Shown one piece after another: positions 24,836-32,076 of a stretch of 64,000 nucleotides of DNA (position 1 is the stretch's first letter; each line of letters begins with the position of its first letter). The notes beneath the pieces are model-generated. The model was not told where the DNA came from. It searched no databases and saw nothing but the letters and a program-made list of their open reading frames with translations. The stretch comes from BOG-908 sp965198915 (lineage in GTDB: Bacteria > Pseudomonadota > Alphaproteobacteria > Acetobacterales > Acetobacteraceae). Location of the stretch: contig CBDAQC010000002.1 in the NCBI GenBank assembly GCA_965198915.1, positions 1,240,001-1,304,000 of the forward strand. The letters are read 5' to 3'. The translations under genes and the position numbers were made by a program.

Positions 24836-25669
24836 TCACGCCGGATCAGCGGCTCCCAACAGCTCTCTCATCGCCGGGCGCAGCGCGCGGGTTTCGGCCT
24901 GCGGCAGCACATCCAGCCGCAACAGCAGGTCGATCAGCACCAGCGCCACGTTGAACTTGAACAGCTCCGTCCTGCGCAGCGTGTCGATCACGCGCGCGAT
25001 CGGCCACAGGGTGAAACCGGCAACCTCGCCGTCCGCCGGGGCCGGACGGACCTCCTCCGGCAGCACCAGGTCGTAGCAATGCAGCCTGTCGCGCCGCAAA
25101 CCCTCCGGCCGCTCCGTCACATAGCTCAGCACGCTTACGGCCACCGCTTGCTGCACCACATCTCCGGCCAGGCCAGCCTCCTCCGCGCCCTCCTTCAGCA
25201 GCGTCCCAGCCACATCATACCCGGCGGCGATCCCGCCCGCGAACAGGTGGTCCAGCTTGCCGGGATCCATCAGCCGCCCGGGCGCGCGCTGCGCGACCCA
25301 CAGATGCGGCCCGTCTGCGCGGTGCACCAGGCCGTTCACATGCACCCCCTGGGCGGCAATCCCCAGCCACGGCAACGCGCCCCTGTCGACCCTCGCCAGC
25401 ACGTCGCTCTCCGGCACGGCGCGCACGTCGAACGCCTCCGCCCGCCAGGTGAACGCTCCCTGGCGCGCCGCCTGCGCGGCCAGCCCGGGGAGTCCGGACG
25501 CTTCCCGCAGGACAATGCCGGCCGCTGCGTCCTCGCAGCCCAGCCGGACAAGAAGCCCGGCCGCTTCGGGCGTGACCCAGCCTACCTGGATGTCGGACAG
25601 CAAAAACGGCCTGCGGCGGCCGGGAAGCTGGATGTTCCGCACGGCCTCGATGTGCCGAAGCAGGGTCAC
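24836..25669 (-). CDS. Nudix hydrolase with N-terminal DUF4743-like domain
   Basis: 277 residues from a GTG giving MTLLRHIEAVRNIQLPGRRRPF. The N-terminal half, with FLLSDIQVGWVTPE and LPWLGIAAQGVHVNGLVHR, resembles the DUF4743 domain fused to Nudix in thiamin-pyrophosphokinase-related proteins. The Nudix box is GGIAAG followed by LLKEGAEEAGL. The core metal ligands EE..G are kept, but the upstream glutamate and the Arg of REUxEE are replaced by Tyr and Lys. Nudix enzymes hydrolyse X-linked nucleoside diphosphates; for this subgroup oxidised thiamine diphosphates have been proposed. It is divergent from the ABC exporter. Confidence 0.8.
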   Translation of the reverse strand: MTLLRHIEAVRNIQLPGRRRPFLLSDIQVGWVTPEAAGLLVRLGCEDAAAGIVLREASGLPGLAAQAARQGAFTWRAEAFDVRAVPESDVLARVDRGALPWLGIAAQGVHVNGLVHRADGPHLWVAQRAPGRLMDPGKLDHLFAGGIAAGYDVAGTLLKEGAEEAGLAGDVVQQAVAVSVLSYVTERPEGLRRDRLHCYDLVLPEEVRPAPADGEVAGFTLWPIARVIDTLRRTELFKFNVALVLIDLLLRLDVLPQAETRALRPAMRELLGAADPA

Positions 25670-25821
25670 TCCTCTCGCCCCGCCTGCGCCGATGCTTTGA
25701 GAGCGGGCATCGCCAGGACCTGCGCATGCGGCAGGCAAGCTCCTGGGAAAAACAACCGGCTGCCGCCTTCCCGTCCTCCCAAGCCTTTGAAACCTCCGCG
25801 CCCCATGCCACATCCGCTCCC

Positions 25822-27714
25822 ATGCGAGTGATGGCGTCTAACCGACTGGCCCTGCCAGGCAAACCCCGGTCCAACTGGGAAACGATCAAGTCGCTGGCGC
25901 CTTACCTCTGGCCCAAGAACGACAGGGGCGCCCGCTTCCGCGTCGTGGTGGCCATGTCGTTCCTGGTCCTGGCCAAGGTCGCCAACGTCTACGTGCCGGT
26001 GTTCTACGCCCGCGCCGTGGACGCGCTGTCCAACCACGGCGGCACCGCCCGCGTGCTGGCCGTACCCGTGAGCCTGATCGTCATCTACGGCCTAGTCCGC
26101 CTCTCCTCGGCCGGCTTCGGCGAGTTGCGGGATGCGGTGTTCGCCGCCGTCCAGCAGCGCACCGTGCGCAGCGTCGCCCTGCAGACGTTCCAGCACATGC
26201 ACCGGCTCAGCCTGCGCTTCCATTTGGACCGCCAGACCGGCGGCGTGTCGCGCGCCATCGAACGCGGCAGCGCCGGCATCGAACAGGTGCTACGCCTGGC
26301 CGTGTTCAACCTGGTGCCGACGATGATCGAGCTGCTGCTGGTCACCGCGGTGATGTGGCGCATCTTCGACTGGCGGTTCGCGCTGGTCACCTTCGGCGCG
26401 GTGGCTACCTACATCACCTTCACGCTGTCCTTCGCAAGCTGGCGCGTCCGTTTCCGCCGCACGATGAACGAGAGCGACACCGCCGCCCAGTCCAAGGCGG
26501 TGGACAGCCTGCTAAACTACGAGACGGTGAAATATTTCGGTAACGAGACGCACGAGGCACGCCGCTTTGACACGGCACTCGCCGGCTACGAAAAGGCCGC
26601 GGTCAAGAGCCAGGTCACGCTCAACATGCTCAACCTCGGCCAGGCCGCCATCATCGCCGCCGGCCTGGCGGTGATCATGCTGATGGCCGCCCAGGGCGTG
26701 GTGTCCGGCCACATGAGCGTGGGCAAGTTCGTGCTCGCCAACACTTACCTGGCCCAGCTCTACGTGCCGTTGAACTTCCTGGGCTTTGCCTACAACACCA
26801 TCCAGCAGGGCCTGGTGGACATGGAGCAGATGTTCCGCCTGCTGGACGTGGACCAGGAGGTGCAGGACAGCGCCGGGGCCGTGCAGCTCGCCGGCCACTT
26901 GACCGGCGGCGGCCCCTGCTCCGTCACTTTCGAGGACGTGCAGTTCGGCTACACGCCGGCGCGCGAAATCCTCAAGGGCGTCAGCTTCACGGTGCCGGCC
27001 GGCCTGAAGATCGCCGTAGTAGGCCCAACCGGCGCCGGCAAATCCACCATCAGCCGCCTGCTGTTTCGCTTCTACGACGTGACCAGCGGCTCCGTGCAGG
27101 TCGATGGGCGAGACATACGCGACTACACCCAGGCCAGCCTGCGCGCCGCCATCGGCGTGGTGCCGCAGGACACCGTGCTGTTCAACGACACGATACGCTA
27201 CAACATCGCCTATGGCCGCCCGGACGCCACCCAGGCGGAGATCGAGCACGCCGCGCGCGTGGCACAGGTGCACGATTTCGTCCTGCGCATGCCGGACGGC
27301 TACGACACCCGCGTGGGCGAGCGCGGCCTGAAACTGTCCGGCGGCGAGAAGCAGCGCGTGGCCATCGCGCGCACCGTGCTGAAGGACCCGCGCATCCTGA
27401 TCCTGGACGAGGCCACCAGCGCGCTGGACAGCCGCACCGAGCGCGACATCGACGCGGCCCTGCGCGCCGTCTCCGGCGGCCGCACCACGCTGGTGATCGC
27501 CCATCGCCTGTCCACCGTGGTGGATGCCGACGAGATCATCGTGCTGGTGGACGGCCGCATCGCCGAGCGCGGCAGCCACCGCGAGCTGCTGGCCCAGGGC
27601 GGCGTGTTCGCCCGCATGTGGGAGCTGCAGGCCCAGCAGGCCGAGCCGGAAGCCGAGGAAGCCCAGCTCGAGGCTGACCTGGAAGAGGGCCGGATTTCCG
27701 TCCAGGCGGGCTGA
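25822..27714 (+). CDS. Atm1/HMT1-type ABC half-transporter
   Basis: 630 residues: six membrane helices then a nucleotide-binding domain. Walker A is GPTGAGKST at 401-409, signature LSGGEKQRVAIA from 505, Walker B ILILDEATSALDS, and switch His in IAHRLSTVVDADEI. The region NESDTAAQSKAVDSLLNYETVKYFGNE is highly characteristic of Atm1-type exporters, which move glutathione-bound sulfur or heavy-metal conjugates across the membrane and support Fe-S cluster biogenesis or metal detoxification. An earlier in-frame start at 25726 is possible, but homologues begin near SNWETIKSLAPYLWP. It acts as a homodimer. Confidence 0.93.
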   Translation: MRVMASNRLALPGKPRSNWETIKSLAPYLWPKNDRGARFRVVVAMSFLVLAKVANVYVPVFYARAVDALSNHGGTARVLAVPVSLIVIYGLVRLSSAGFGELRDAVFAAVQQRTVRSVALQTFQHMHRLSLRFHLDRQTGGVSRAIERGSAGIEQVLRLAVFNLVPTMIELLLVTAVMWRIFDWRFALVTFGAVATYITFTLSFASWRVRFRRTMNESDTAAQSKAVDSLLNYETVKYFGNETHEARRFDTALAGYEKAAVKSQVTLNMLNLGQAAIIAAGLAVIMLMAAQGVVSGHMSVGKFVLANTYLAQLYVPLNFLGFAYNTIQQGLVDMEQMFRLLDVDQEVQDSAGAVQLAGHLTGGGPCSVTFEDVQFGYTPAREILKGVSFTVPAGLKIAVVGPTGAGKSTISRLLFRFYDVTSGSVQVDGRDIRDYTQASLRAAIGVVPQDTVLFNDTIRYNIAYGRPDATQAEIEHAARVAQVHDFVLRMPDGYDTRVGERGLKLSGGEKQRVAIARTVLKDPRILILDEATSALDSRTERDIDAALRAVSGGRTTLVIAHRLSTVVDADEIIVLVDGRIAERGSHRELLAQGGVFARMWELQAQQAEPEAEEAQLEADLEEGRISVQAG

Positions 27715-27757
27715 AACCGGGCCGGACCGCGCTTACATGGCGGGTAGAGGTGAACCC

Positions 27758-28015
27758 ATGCATGGACAAATGGATCTGGCGCCCGGCCGCCACACGCCGG
27801 ACGACGCCCTTACGAGCGAACTCAGCCAGGCCGGCGAGGCAGTGGACCGCGCGATCGGCGGCATGCTCAGCCGGGGGTTAAGCCCCGTGGCGGCGGCCTC
27901 GGCGCTGTTGGGTGGGGCGCTGTGCCTGATGAGCAAAACGATGGGCGACGAGGCGGTGCTGCAATTGCTGCACAATGCGGCGGCTGGGGTTCGGGCTGGG
28001 GATTTGCGGCAGTAA
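27758..28015 (+). CDS. Small protein of unknown function
   Basis: 85 residues from ATG with AGAGGTGA upstream. The middle is an amphipathic to hydrophobic helix (AVDRAIGGMLSRGLSPVAAASALLGGALCLM). The end, MGDEAVLQLLHNAAAGVRAG, resembles small helical proteins predicted in many alphaproteobacteria, but I cannot name it. It starts 43 bases after the Atm1-type gene on the same strand and probably shares its transcript. Repeat copy 7 follows within four bases of the stop. Confidence 0.62.
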   Translation: MHGQMDLAPGRHTPDDALTSELSQAGEAVDRAIGGMLSRGLSPVAAASALLGGALCLMSKTMGDEAVLQLLHNAAAGVRAGDLRQ

Positions 28016-28018
28016 GCC

Positions 28019-28128
28019 AGCGAGACCTTCTTTTTCGAAAAGAAGCAAAAACCTTTGTCTCCCCGCATCTGAACCAGCCGGTGTCGGTTGGACACAAACG
28101 CTTTGGCAGCTTCGGGGAAGCAAAAGTT
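28019..28128. repeat. Interspersed inverted-repeat element, copy 7 (right half truncated)
   Basis: The left half (28027-28062) has ACCTTCTTTTTCGAAAAGAA then GCAAAAACCTTTGTCTCC. The core begins CCCGCATCTG, the mirror of the core end of copy 9. The right half is cut to CTTCGGGGAAGCAAAAGTTC, ending one base before the next ATG. Confidence 0.75.
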
Positions 28129-28129
28129 C

Positions 28130-28600
28130 ATGCCCATAGCCTGGCCAGACCGCTACGCTCCGGACCGCGTCGCCGCCCGCGTCAGCAACGAGATGACCAT
28201 ACACGCTCCGCCGGAAGCCGTCTGGACGCAACTCATACGCGCGCGCGACTGGCCGGACTGGTATCCCAACGCCAGCGACGTGCAGATCGAAGGCGGCGCC
28301 GCTTCGCTCTGCCCCGGCGCCCGCTTTACCTGGCGCACCTTCGGCGTGTCCGTACGCTCCACCGTGCGCGAGTTCGTGCCGGAGTCGCGCATCGCGTGGG
28401 ACGGCGCGGGCTTCCTGCTCGACGTCTACCACGCCTGGCTGATCGAGGCGCGGCCGGGCGGGTGCTGGGTGCTGACGGAGGAGCACCAGAACGGCCTGGC
28501 AGCCCGCGCGCAGGCGGCGCTGATGCCGAAGCGGATGTATCGCGGCCACCAGCTCTGGCTGGAGCGGCTGCGCGCGCGGGCCGAAGGCCGGCAACCCTGA
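28130..28600 (+). CDS. SRPBCC (START/Bet v1-like) domain protein
   Basis: 156 residues from ATG giving MPIAWPDRYAPDRVAARVSNE. It has the helix-grip fold pattern of polyketide cyclase/START-type proteins: MTIHAPPEAVWTQLIRARDWPDWYPN, the strands GARFTWRTFGVSVRSTVREFVPESRIAWDG, and a long C-terminal helix (RGHQLWLERLRARAEG). These bind hydrophobic ligands or act as cyclases or Aha1-like cofactors; the ligand is unknown. The start codon abuts the truncated right half of repeat copy 7, so its ribosome site (GGGGAAG) lies in repeat sequence. Confidence 0.8.
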   Translation: MPIAWPDRYAPDRVAARVSNEMTIHAPPEAVWTQLIRARDWPDWYPNASDVQIEGGAASLCPGARFTWRTFGVSVRSTVREFVPESRIAWDGAGFLLDVYHAWLIEARPGGCWVLTEEHQNGLAARAQAALMPKRMYRGHQLWLERLRARAEGRQP

Positions 28601-28647
28601 CGTGGGCGTGCGGTTGAAGGCTGCACGCGCAAGCAGGAACCGACACA

Positions 28648-28992
28648 ATGTCCGACACACAAGGCACCGACGAAGTTGACACCGGCAAGCACGGTGCCGC
28701 CCGCGCCCAGGCCGAAGCCGCCGAGCGCGCCACCGGCGCGGCGGACGACAGCAGCGATGCCGACCCGGTAGCCGACGAGACGCGGGCGTCCGACCTGATG
28801 GACGAGGCCCTGCGCACCGATCCCGACGGCCTGGCCAACGCATTGTCCGAGGACGGGCCGGCCTTGGCCGAGGATCGCGGCACCGCCAGTGATGAAGAAG
28901 TAGCCAGCATCAGCCGTACCATCGGCACGCACGCGGACGCCCCGTCGCGGTCCGGGATCACCGGCTCCGGCAGCGGCGCGGACGATATGTGA
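28648..28992 (+). CDS. Small acidic, probably disordered protein
   Basis: 114 residues, very rich in Asp, Glu, Ala, Ser and Thr, with almost no aromatic residues and no cysteine (AADDSSDADPVADETRASDL). AGGA lies ahead of the ATG. No domain is recognised; it is likely disordered. It follows the SRPBCC gene by 47 bases. The insertion sequence begins six bases after its stop, so the gene is intact but its downstream region was interrupted. Confidence 0.55.
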   Translation: MSDTQGTDEVDTGKHGAARAQAEAAERATGAADDSSDADPVADETRASDLMDEALRTDPDGLANALSEDGPALAEDRGTASDEEVASISRTIGTHADAPSRSGITGSGSGADDM

Positions 28993-28998
28993 TACTAG

Positions 28999-29022
28999 AT
29001 GTTTGGTCCCAGGGTTTGATGG
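28999..29022 (+). repeat. Left terminal inverted repeat of the IS481 element
   Basis: 24 bases, 19 matching the right end at 30021-30044. It is preceded directly by CTAG. Confidence 0.85.
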
Positions 29023-29055
29023 TGTATTATGTTCCGCGGCATGGAAGGACGCACT

Positions 29056-30048
29056 ATGGGCCAGTTTCTCCACGGCAGCGCCACAACGACAGAGGCAGTC
29101 CGTCGAGCGATACAGCATAGTCAAGAAAGCCTGAGGCGCCTGGCCAAGCGCTACGGCGTCAACCCAAAGACCATCGCCAAGTGGAAGCAGCGCAGCTCCG
29201 CGGCAGATCGGCCAACAGGGCCAAAGCAGCCTCATTCGACAAGCCTGTCAGCCGAGGACGAGGCCGTCATCATCGCATTCCGGCGACACACGCTGCTCCC
29301 GTTAGACGACTGCTTGTATGCCCTTCAGCCCAGCCTGCCGCACCTCACTCGCTCCTCGCTGCATCGATGCCTCCAGCGACACGGCATCTCCCGGCTGCCC
29401 GACCCAGATGGCGCCCAGACCGCGAAGAAGCGGTTCAAGTCCTACCCGATCGGCTACTTTCATATCGACATCGCCGAAGTCCACACCGAGCAGGGCAAGC
29501 TCTACTTGCTTGTCGGCATCGACCGAACATCCAAATTCGCCTTCGTCGAACTGCATGAGCGGGTCAGCCGACGCACCGCCGCCGATTTCCTCCACGCCCT
29601 CATCAAAGCCGTGCCGTATCGTGTGCACACCGTGCTGACTGATAACGGCACACACTTCACCACGCCCGGAAACATCTGCTCAGCGGCCGCAGACATCAGG
29701 CTCGCCATTCAGAATGGCGAGTTGTTCCGAGCGCACGCTTTTGAATACGCCTGCGCCAAGGCCGATATCGACCATAGACTCACCAAGCCAAGGCATCCCT
29801 GGACCAACGGTCAAGTCGAACGAATGAACCGGACGATCAAGGACGCCACCGTCAAGCGATATCACTACGACACCCACGATCGCTTGCGCGAGCATCTCAG
29901 CCAGTTCGTCGCCGCTTACAACTATGCGCGTCGACTCAAAACGCTGAAGGGCCTCACGCCCTACGAATTCATCTGCAAAACCTGGCAAACCGAGCCAAAA
30001 CGATTCACACTCGACCCGCTCCACCAAATGCCGGGACTAAACATCTAG
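29056..30048 (+). CDS. IS481-family transposase
   Basis: 330 residues from the ATG with AAGGA six bases upstream; ATGs at 29029 and 29041 are alternatives. The N-terminal helix-turn-helix is SQESLRRLAKRYGVNPKTIAKWK. The DDE integrase core has Asp138 (FHIDIAEV), Asp196 (LTDNGTHF) and Glu255 (NGQVERMNRT). ADIDHRLTKPRHPWTNGQVE is the IS481 hallmark. The stop TAG lies in the flanking CTAG, not in the element itself. The protein looks full-length and potentially active. Codon use is less GC-biased than in the neighbours, consistent with recent arrival. Confidence 0.93.
   Translation: MGQFLHGSATTTEAVRRAIQHSQESLRRLAKRYGVNPKTIAKWKQRSSAADRPTGPKQPHSTSLSAEDEAVIIAFRRHTLLPLDDCLYALQPSLPHLTRSSLHRCLQRHGISRLPDPDGAQTAKKRFKSYPIGYFHIDIAEVHTEQGKLYLLVGIDRTSKFAFVELHERVSRRTAADFLHALIKAVPYRVHTVLTDNGTHFTTPGNICSAAADIRLAIQNGELFRAHAFEYACAKADIDHRLTKPRHPWTNGQVERMNRTIKDATVKRYHYDTHDRLREHLSQFVAAYNYARRLKTLKGLTPYEFICKTWQTEPKRFTLDPLHQMPGLNI
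30021..30044 (-). repeat. Right terminal inverted repeat of the IS481 element
   Basis: 24 bases complementary to the left end at 19 positions. The transposase frame runs through it and terminates in the adjacent target CTAG. Confidence 0.85.
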
Positions 30049-30072
30049 CCGGCGTCAAGGCTGACCCAGCGT

Positions 30073-30255
30073 AAAGGCAAGAAGGACCTTCTTTTTCGAG
30101 AAAAAGAAGCAAAAAGCTTTTGTCCTGTTCGCCCGCATCGAGGCCCGCGACTGGTCTGCCAAAGCGTTTCTGGCGGAACCTGCGCGGTCGGCGGCGCAAC
30201 CGGAGAGACAAAAGTTTTTTGCTTCTTTTTTCCAAAAAAGAAGGCCTTTCTTGCG
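30073..30255. repeat. Interspersed inverted-repeat element, copy 8
   Basis: Left half 30073-30125 (GGCAAGAAGGACC, CTTC/GAAG stem, then CAAAAAGCTTTTGTCC). Right half 30200-30254 (GGAGAGACAAAAGTTTTTTG, CTTC/GAAG stem, then GCCTTTCTTGC). The core is about 75 bases. It lies between the IS and the end of era. Confidence 0.9.
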
Positions 30256-30262
30256 TTCGCCC

Positions 30263-31153
30263 CTAGTCCGGATCGTCCAGCCCGATCGCCCGCAGCCGCG
30301 CCCGCTCCTCGTCCCAGCCGGACCGTTCTTTCACGTTCAGAAACAGATGCACCGGCCGGTCGAGCAACTGTCCCAAATGGGAGCGCGCCTTGGCGCCGAT
30401 GTCGCGCACCCGCGCGCCACGCTCGCCAATCAGGATGGCTTTCTGGCCGGCGCGGGCCACGTAAATCGTGGCGTCGATACGCACGGAGCCGTCCGGCCGC
30501 TCGGTGAAGCTCTCGGTCTCCACCGTGGTGCCGTAGGGCACCTCCTCGTGGGTCTGAAGGAAGATCTGCTCGCGCACTATCTCGGCGGCGAGCAGGCGGT
30601 CCGGTAGGTCGGTAATCTCGTCGTCGGGGTATAGATGCGGGCCGGGCGGCAGGGCGGCGGCCACGGCGTCCAACAGTTCGGACACGCCGTCACCGTTCGC
30701 CGCACTCACCATGTAAGTCTCTTCGGCGGGCACGCGCTCGGCCAGTTCCGCGGTCAGCGGCAGCAAGCGCAGGCGCGGCACCAGGTCCACCTTGTTCAGC
30801 ACCAGCCAGATACGGCGGCCGGAGCCGCGCAGCCGGTCGGCGATGACGCCCACCTGCTCGGTGACGCCGGCGCGGGCGTCGACCAGGAGCAGCGTCAGGT
30901 CGGCGTCTTCCGAGCCGGTCCAGGCGGCGTTCACCATGGCGCGGTCCAGCTTGCGGCGTGGAGCAAAAATGCCTGGCGTGTCGACCAGAAGCACCTGCGC
31001 TTCGCCGCGCAGCAAGATGCCGAGGACGCGGAAGCGGGTGGTCTGCGCCTTCGGGCTGACGATGCTCAGCTTGGCGCCAGCCATGCGGTTCAGCAGGGTG
31101 GATTTGCCGGCGTTGGGCGCACCGACGATGGCTACGAAGCCGCAGCGACTCAA
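30263..31153 (-). CDS. era: GTPase Era
   Basis: 296 residues from a TTG giving MSRCGFVAIVGAPNAGKSTLLNR. Era is an essential GTPase in 16S rRNA maturation and 30S assembly. Motifs: G1 GAPNAGKS, G3 DTPGIF, G4 NKVDLV, and the KH domain IGERGARVRDIGAKARSHL. Length is normal. The frame stays open upstream through repeat copy 9 to a TTG at 31189, where it would encode LLFFKKEGLPS, so the purine-rich GAAGG of the repeat lies about ten bases before the chosen start and may serve as its ribosome site. It is third in the order lepB-rnc-era. Confidence 0.95.
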   Translation of the reverse strand: MSRCGFVAIVGAPNAGKSTLLNRMAGAKLSIVSPKAQTTRFRVLGILLRGEAQVLLVDTPGIFAPRRKLDRAMVNAAWTGSEDADLTLLLVDARAGVTEQVGVIADRLRGSGRRIWLVLNKVDLVPRLRLLPLTAELAERVPAEETYMVSAANGDGVSELLDAVAAALPPGPHLYPDDEITDLPDRLLAAEIVREQIFLQTHEEVPYGTTVETESFTERPDGSVRIDATIYVARAGQKAILIGERGARVRDIGAKARSHLGQLLDRPVHLFLNVKERSGWDEERARLRAIGLDDPD

Positions 31154-31154
31154 G

Positions 31155-31310
31155 GAAGGAAGGCCTTCTTTTTTGAAAAAAAGAAGCAAAAAACTTTTGC
31201 TCCCCCGACGCTACCAGGCGGATGCCCGTAGGAAAAACCCGACTGATGCAGATGCGGGGAGACAAAAGTTTTTTGGTTCTTTTTTTCAAAAAAGAACCGC
31301 TTGCTTTCTA
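31155..31310. repeat. Interspersed inverted-repeat element, copy 9 (inside rnc-era)
   Basis: Left half 31155-31203 has the CTTC/GAAG stem; right half 31257-31308 has the GTTC/GAAC stem. The two halves thus differ in stem-base variant. The core ends GATGCAGATGCGGGGAGAC. It fills the gap between rnc and era, which are co-oriented. Confidence 0.92.
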
Positions 31311-31314
31311 CCAC

Positions 31315-32076
31315 TTACAACTTCTCCAACAGATCCGCCGCCGCCGCCCGCTCCGCCGCACGTTTCGTGCTCCCCCGCCCCGTCCCCGTCTTGCCCAGCC
31401 CGCTCACCGTCACCACGAAATGCGGCGCATGCGAGGGGCCGCTGCTGGACGCCACCTCGTAGGCGGGAAGCGCCGTGCCGCGCGCCAGCACGCGCTCCTG
31501 CAGTGCTGTCTTCGGGTCCTTCGGCGGCTTGATCTGCTGGTCCATCAGCGGCGCCCAGGTGGCGCGTATGAAGCGCCTGGCCGGCTCCAGCCCGCCATCC
31601 AGGAACAACGCGCCCATGGTGGCCTCCATCGCATCGGCCAGCACGGTGGACAGGCGTCCCACGCCGGCCAGCGCCTCGTTGGCGCCCAGCGTGAGCACGC
31701 CGGCCAGGCCGATGCGTTCGGCGGCTTCGGCAACCGTCTCGCGGCTGACCAGGTGGGCCAAACGCGGGCCGAGATGGCCTTCCTGCTCCTGCGGGAAGCG
31801 TTCGGCCAGCCATTCGGCCATCACCAGGCCCAGCACGCGGTCGCCCACGAACTCCAGACGCTCGTTGGAGCCGGCGCCGGTGCTGCGGGCGGATTTGCGG
31901 CCGCGGCCGGACCGCCGGCCGCCGGTGGCGGACCGGTGGGTCAGCGCTTCGGCCAGCAGGGTGGGGGCGGCGAAATGATGGCCGAGAAGAGTTTCGGCGC
32001 TGTGTAGGCGGGCTTGCAGCGCGGCATCGGGCTGGGGCGCCGGTGGTCGGGAAGGTTTCGCTTGCGTAGCGCTCAA
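31315..32076 (-). CDS. rnc: Ribonuclease III
   Basis: 253 residues from a TTG that overlaps the lepB stop as TTGA, preceded by AAGGGCG. Earlier starts at 32121 and 32139 are possible. The enzyme cleaves double-stranded RNA in rRNA processing and gene control. The catalytic signature is NERLEFVGDRVLGLVMAEWL, with DAMEATMGALFLDGG later, and a C-terminal dsRNA-binding domain ending GSTKRAAERAAAADLLEKL. Between LTHRSAT and NERLEF there is a basic Gly/Arg/Ser-rich insert of roughly 20 residues not present in E. coli Rnc. The gene is followed by repeat copy 9, itself a potential RNase III substrate. Confidence 0.95.
   Translation of the reverse strand: MSATQAKPSRPPAPQPDAALQARLHSAETLLGHHFAAPTLLAEALTHRSATGGRRSGRGRKSARSTGAGSNERLEFVGDRVLGLVMAEWLAERFPQEQEGHLGPRLAHLVSRETVAEAAERIGLAGVLTLGANEALAGVGRLSTVLADAMEATMGALFLDGGLEPARRFIRATWAPLMDQQIKPPKDPKTALQERVLARGTALPAYEVASSSGPSHAPHFVVTVSGLGKTGTGRGSTKRAAERAAAADLLEKL

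Larger units (their letters stand above)
28999..30044 (+). mobile_element. IS481-family insertion sequence, apparently complete
   Basis: About 1046 bases, bounded by imperfect inverted repeats: 28999-29022 (ATGTTTGGTCCCAGGGTTTG...) and the complement of 30021-30044 (ATGTTTAGTCCCGGCATTTG...), identical at 19 of 24 positions. It is flanked on both sides by CTAG (28995-28998 and 30045-30048), read as a 4-base target duplication. IS481-family elements are known to target CTAG. One intact transposase fills the element. Confidence 0.9.
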
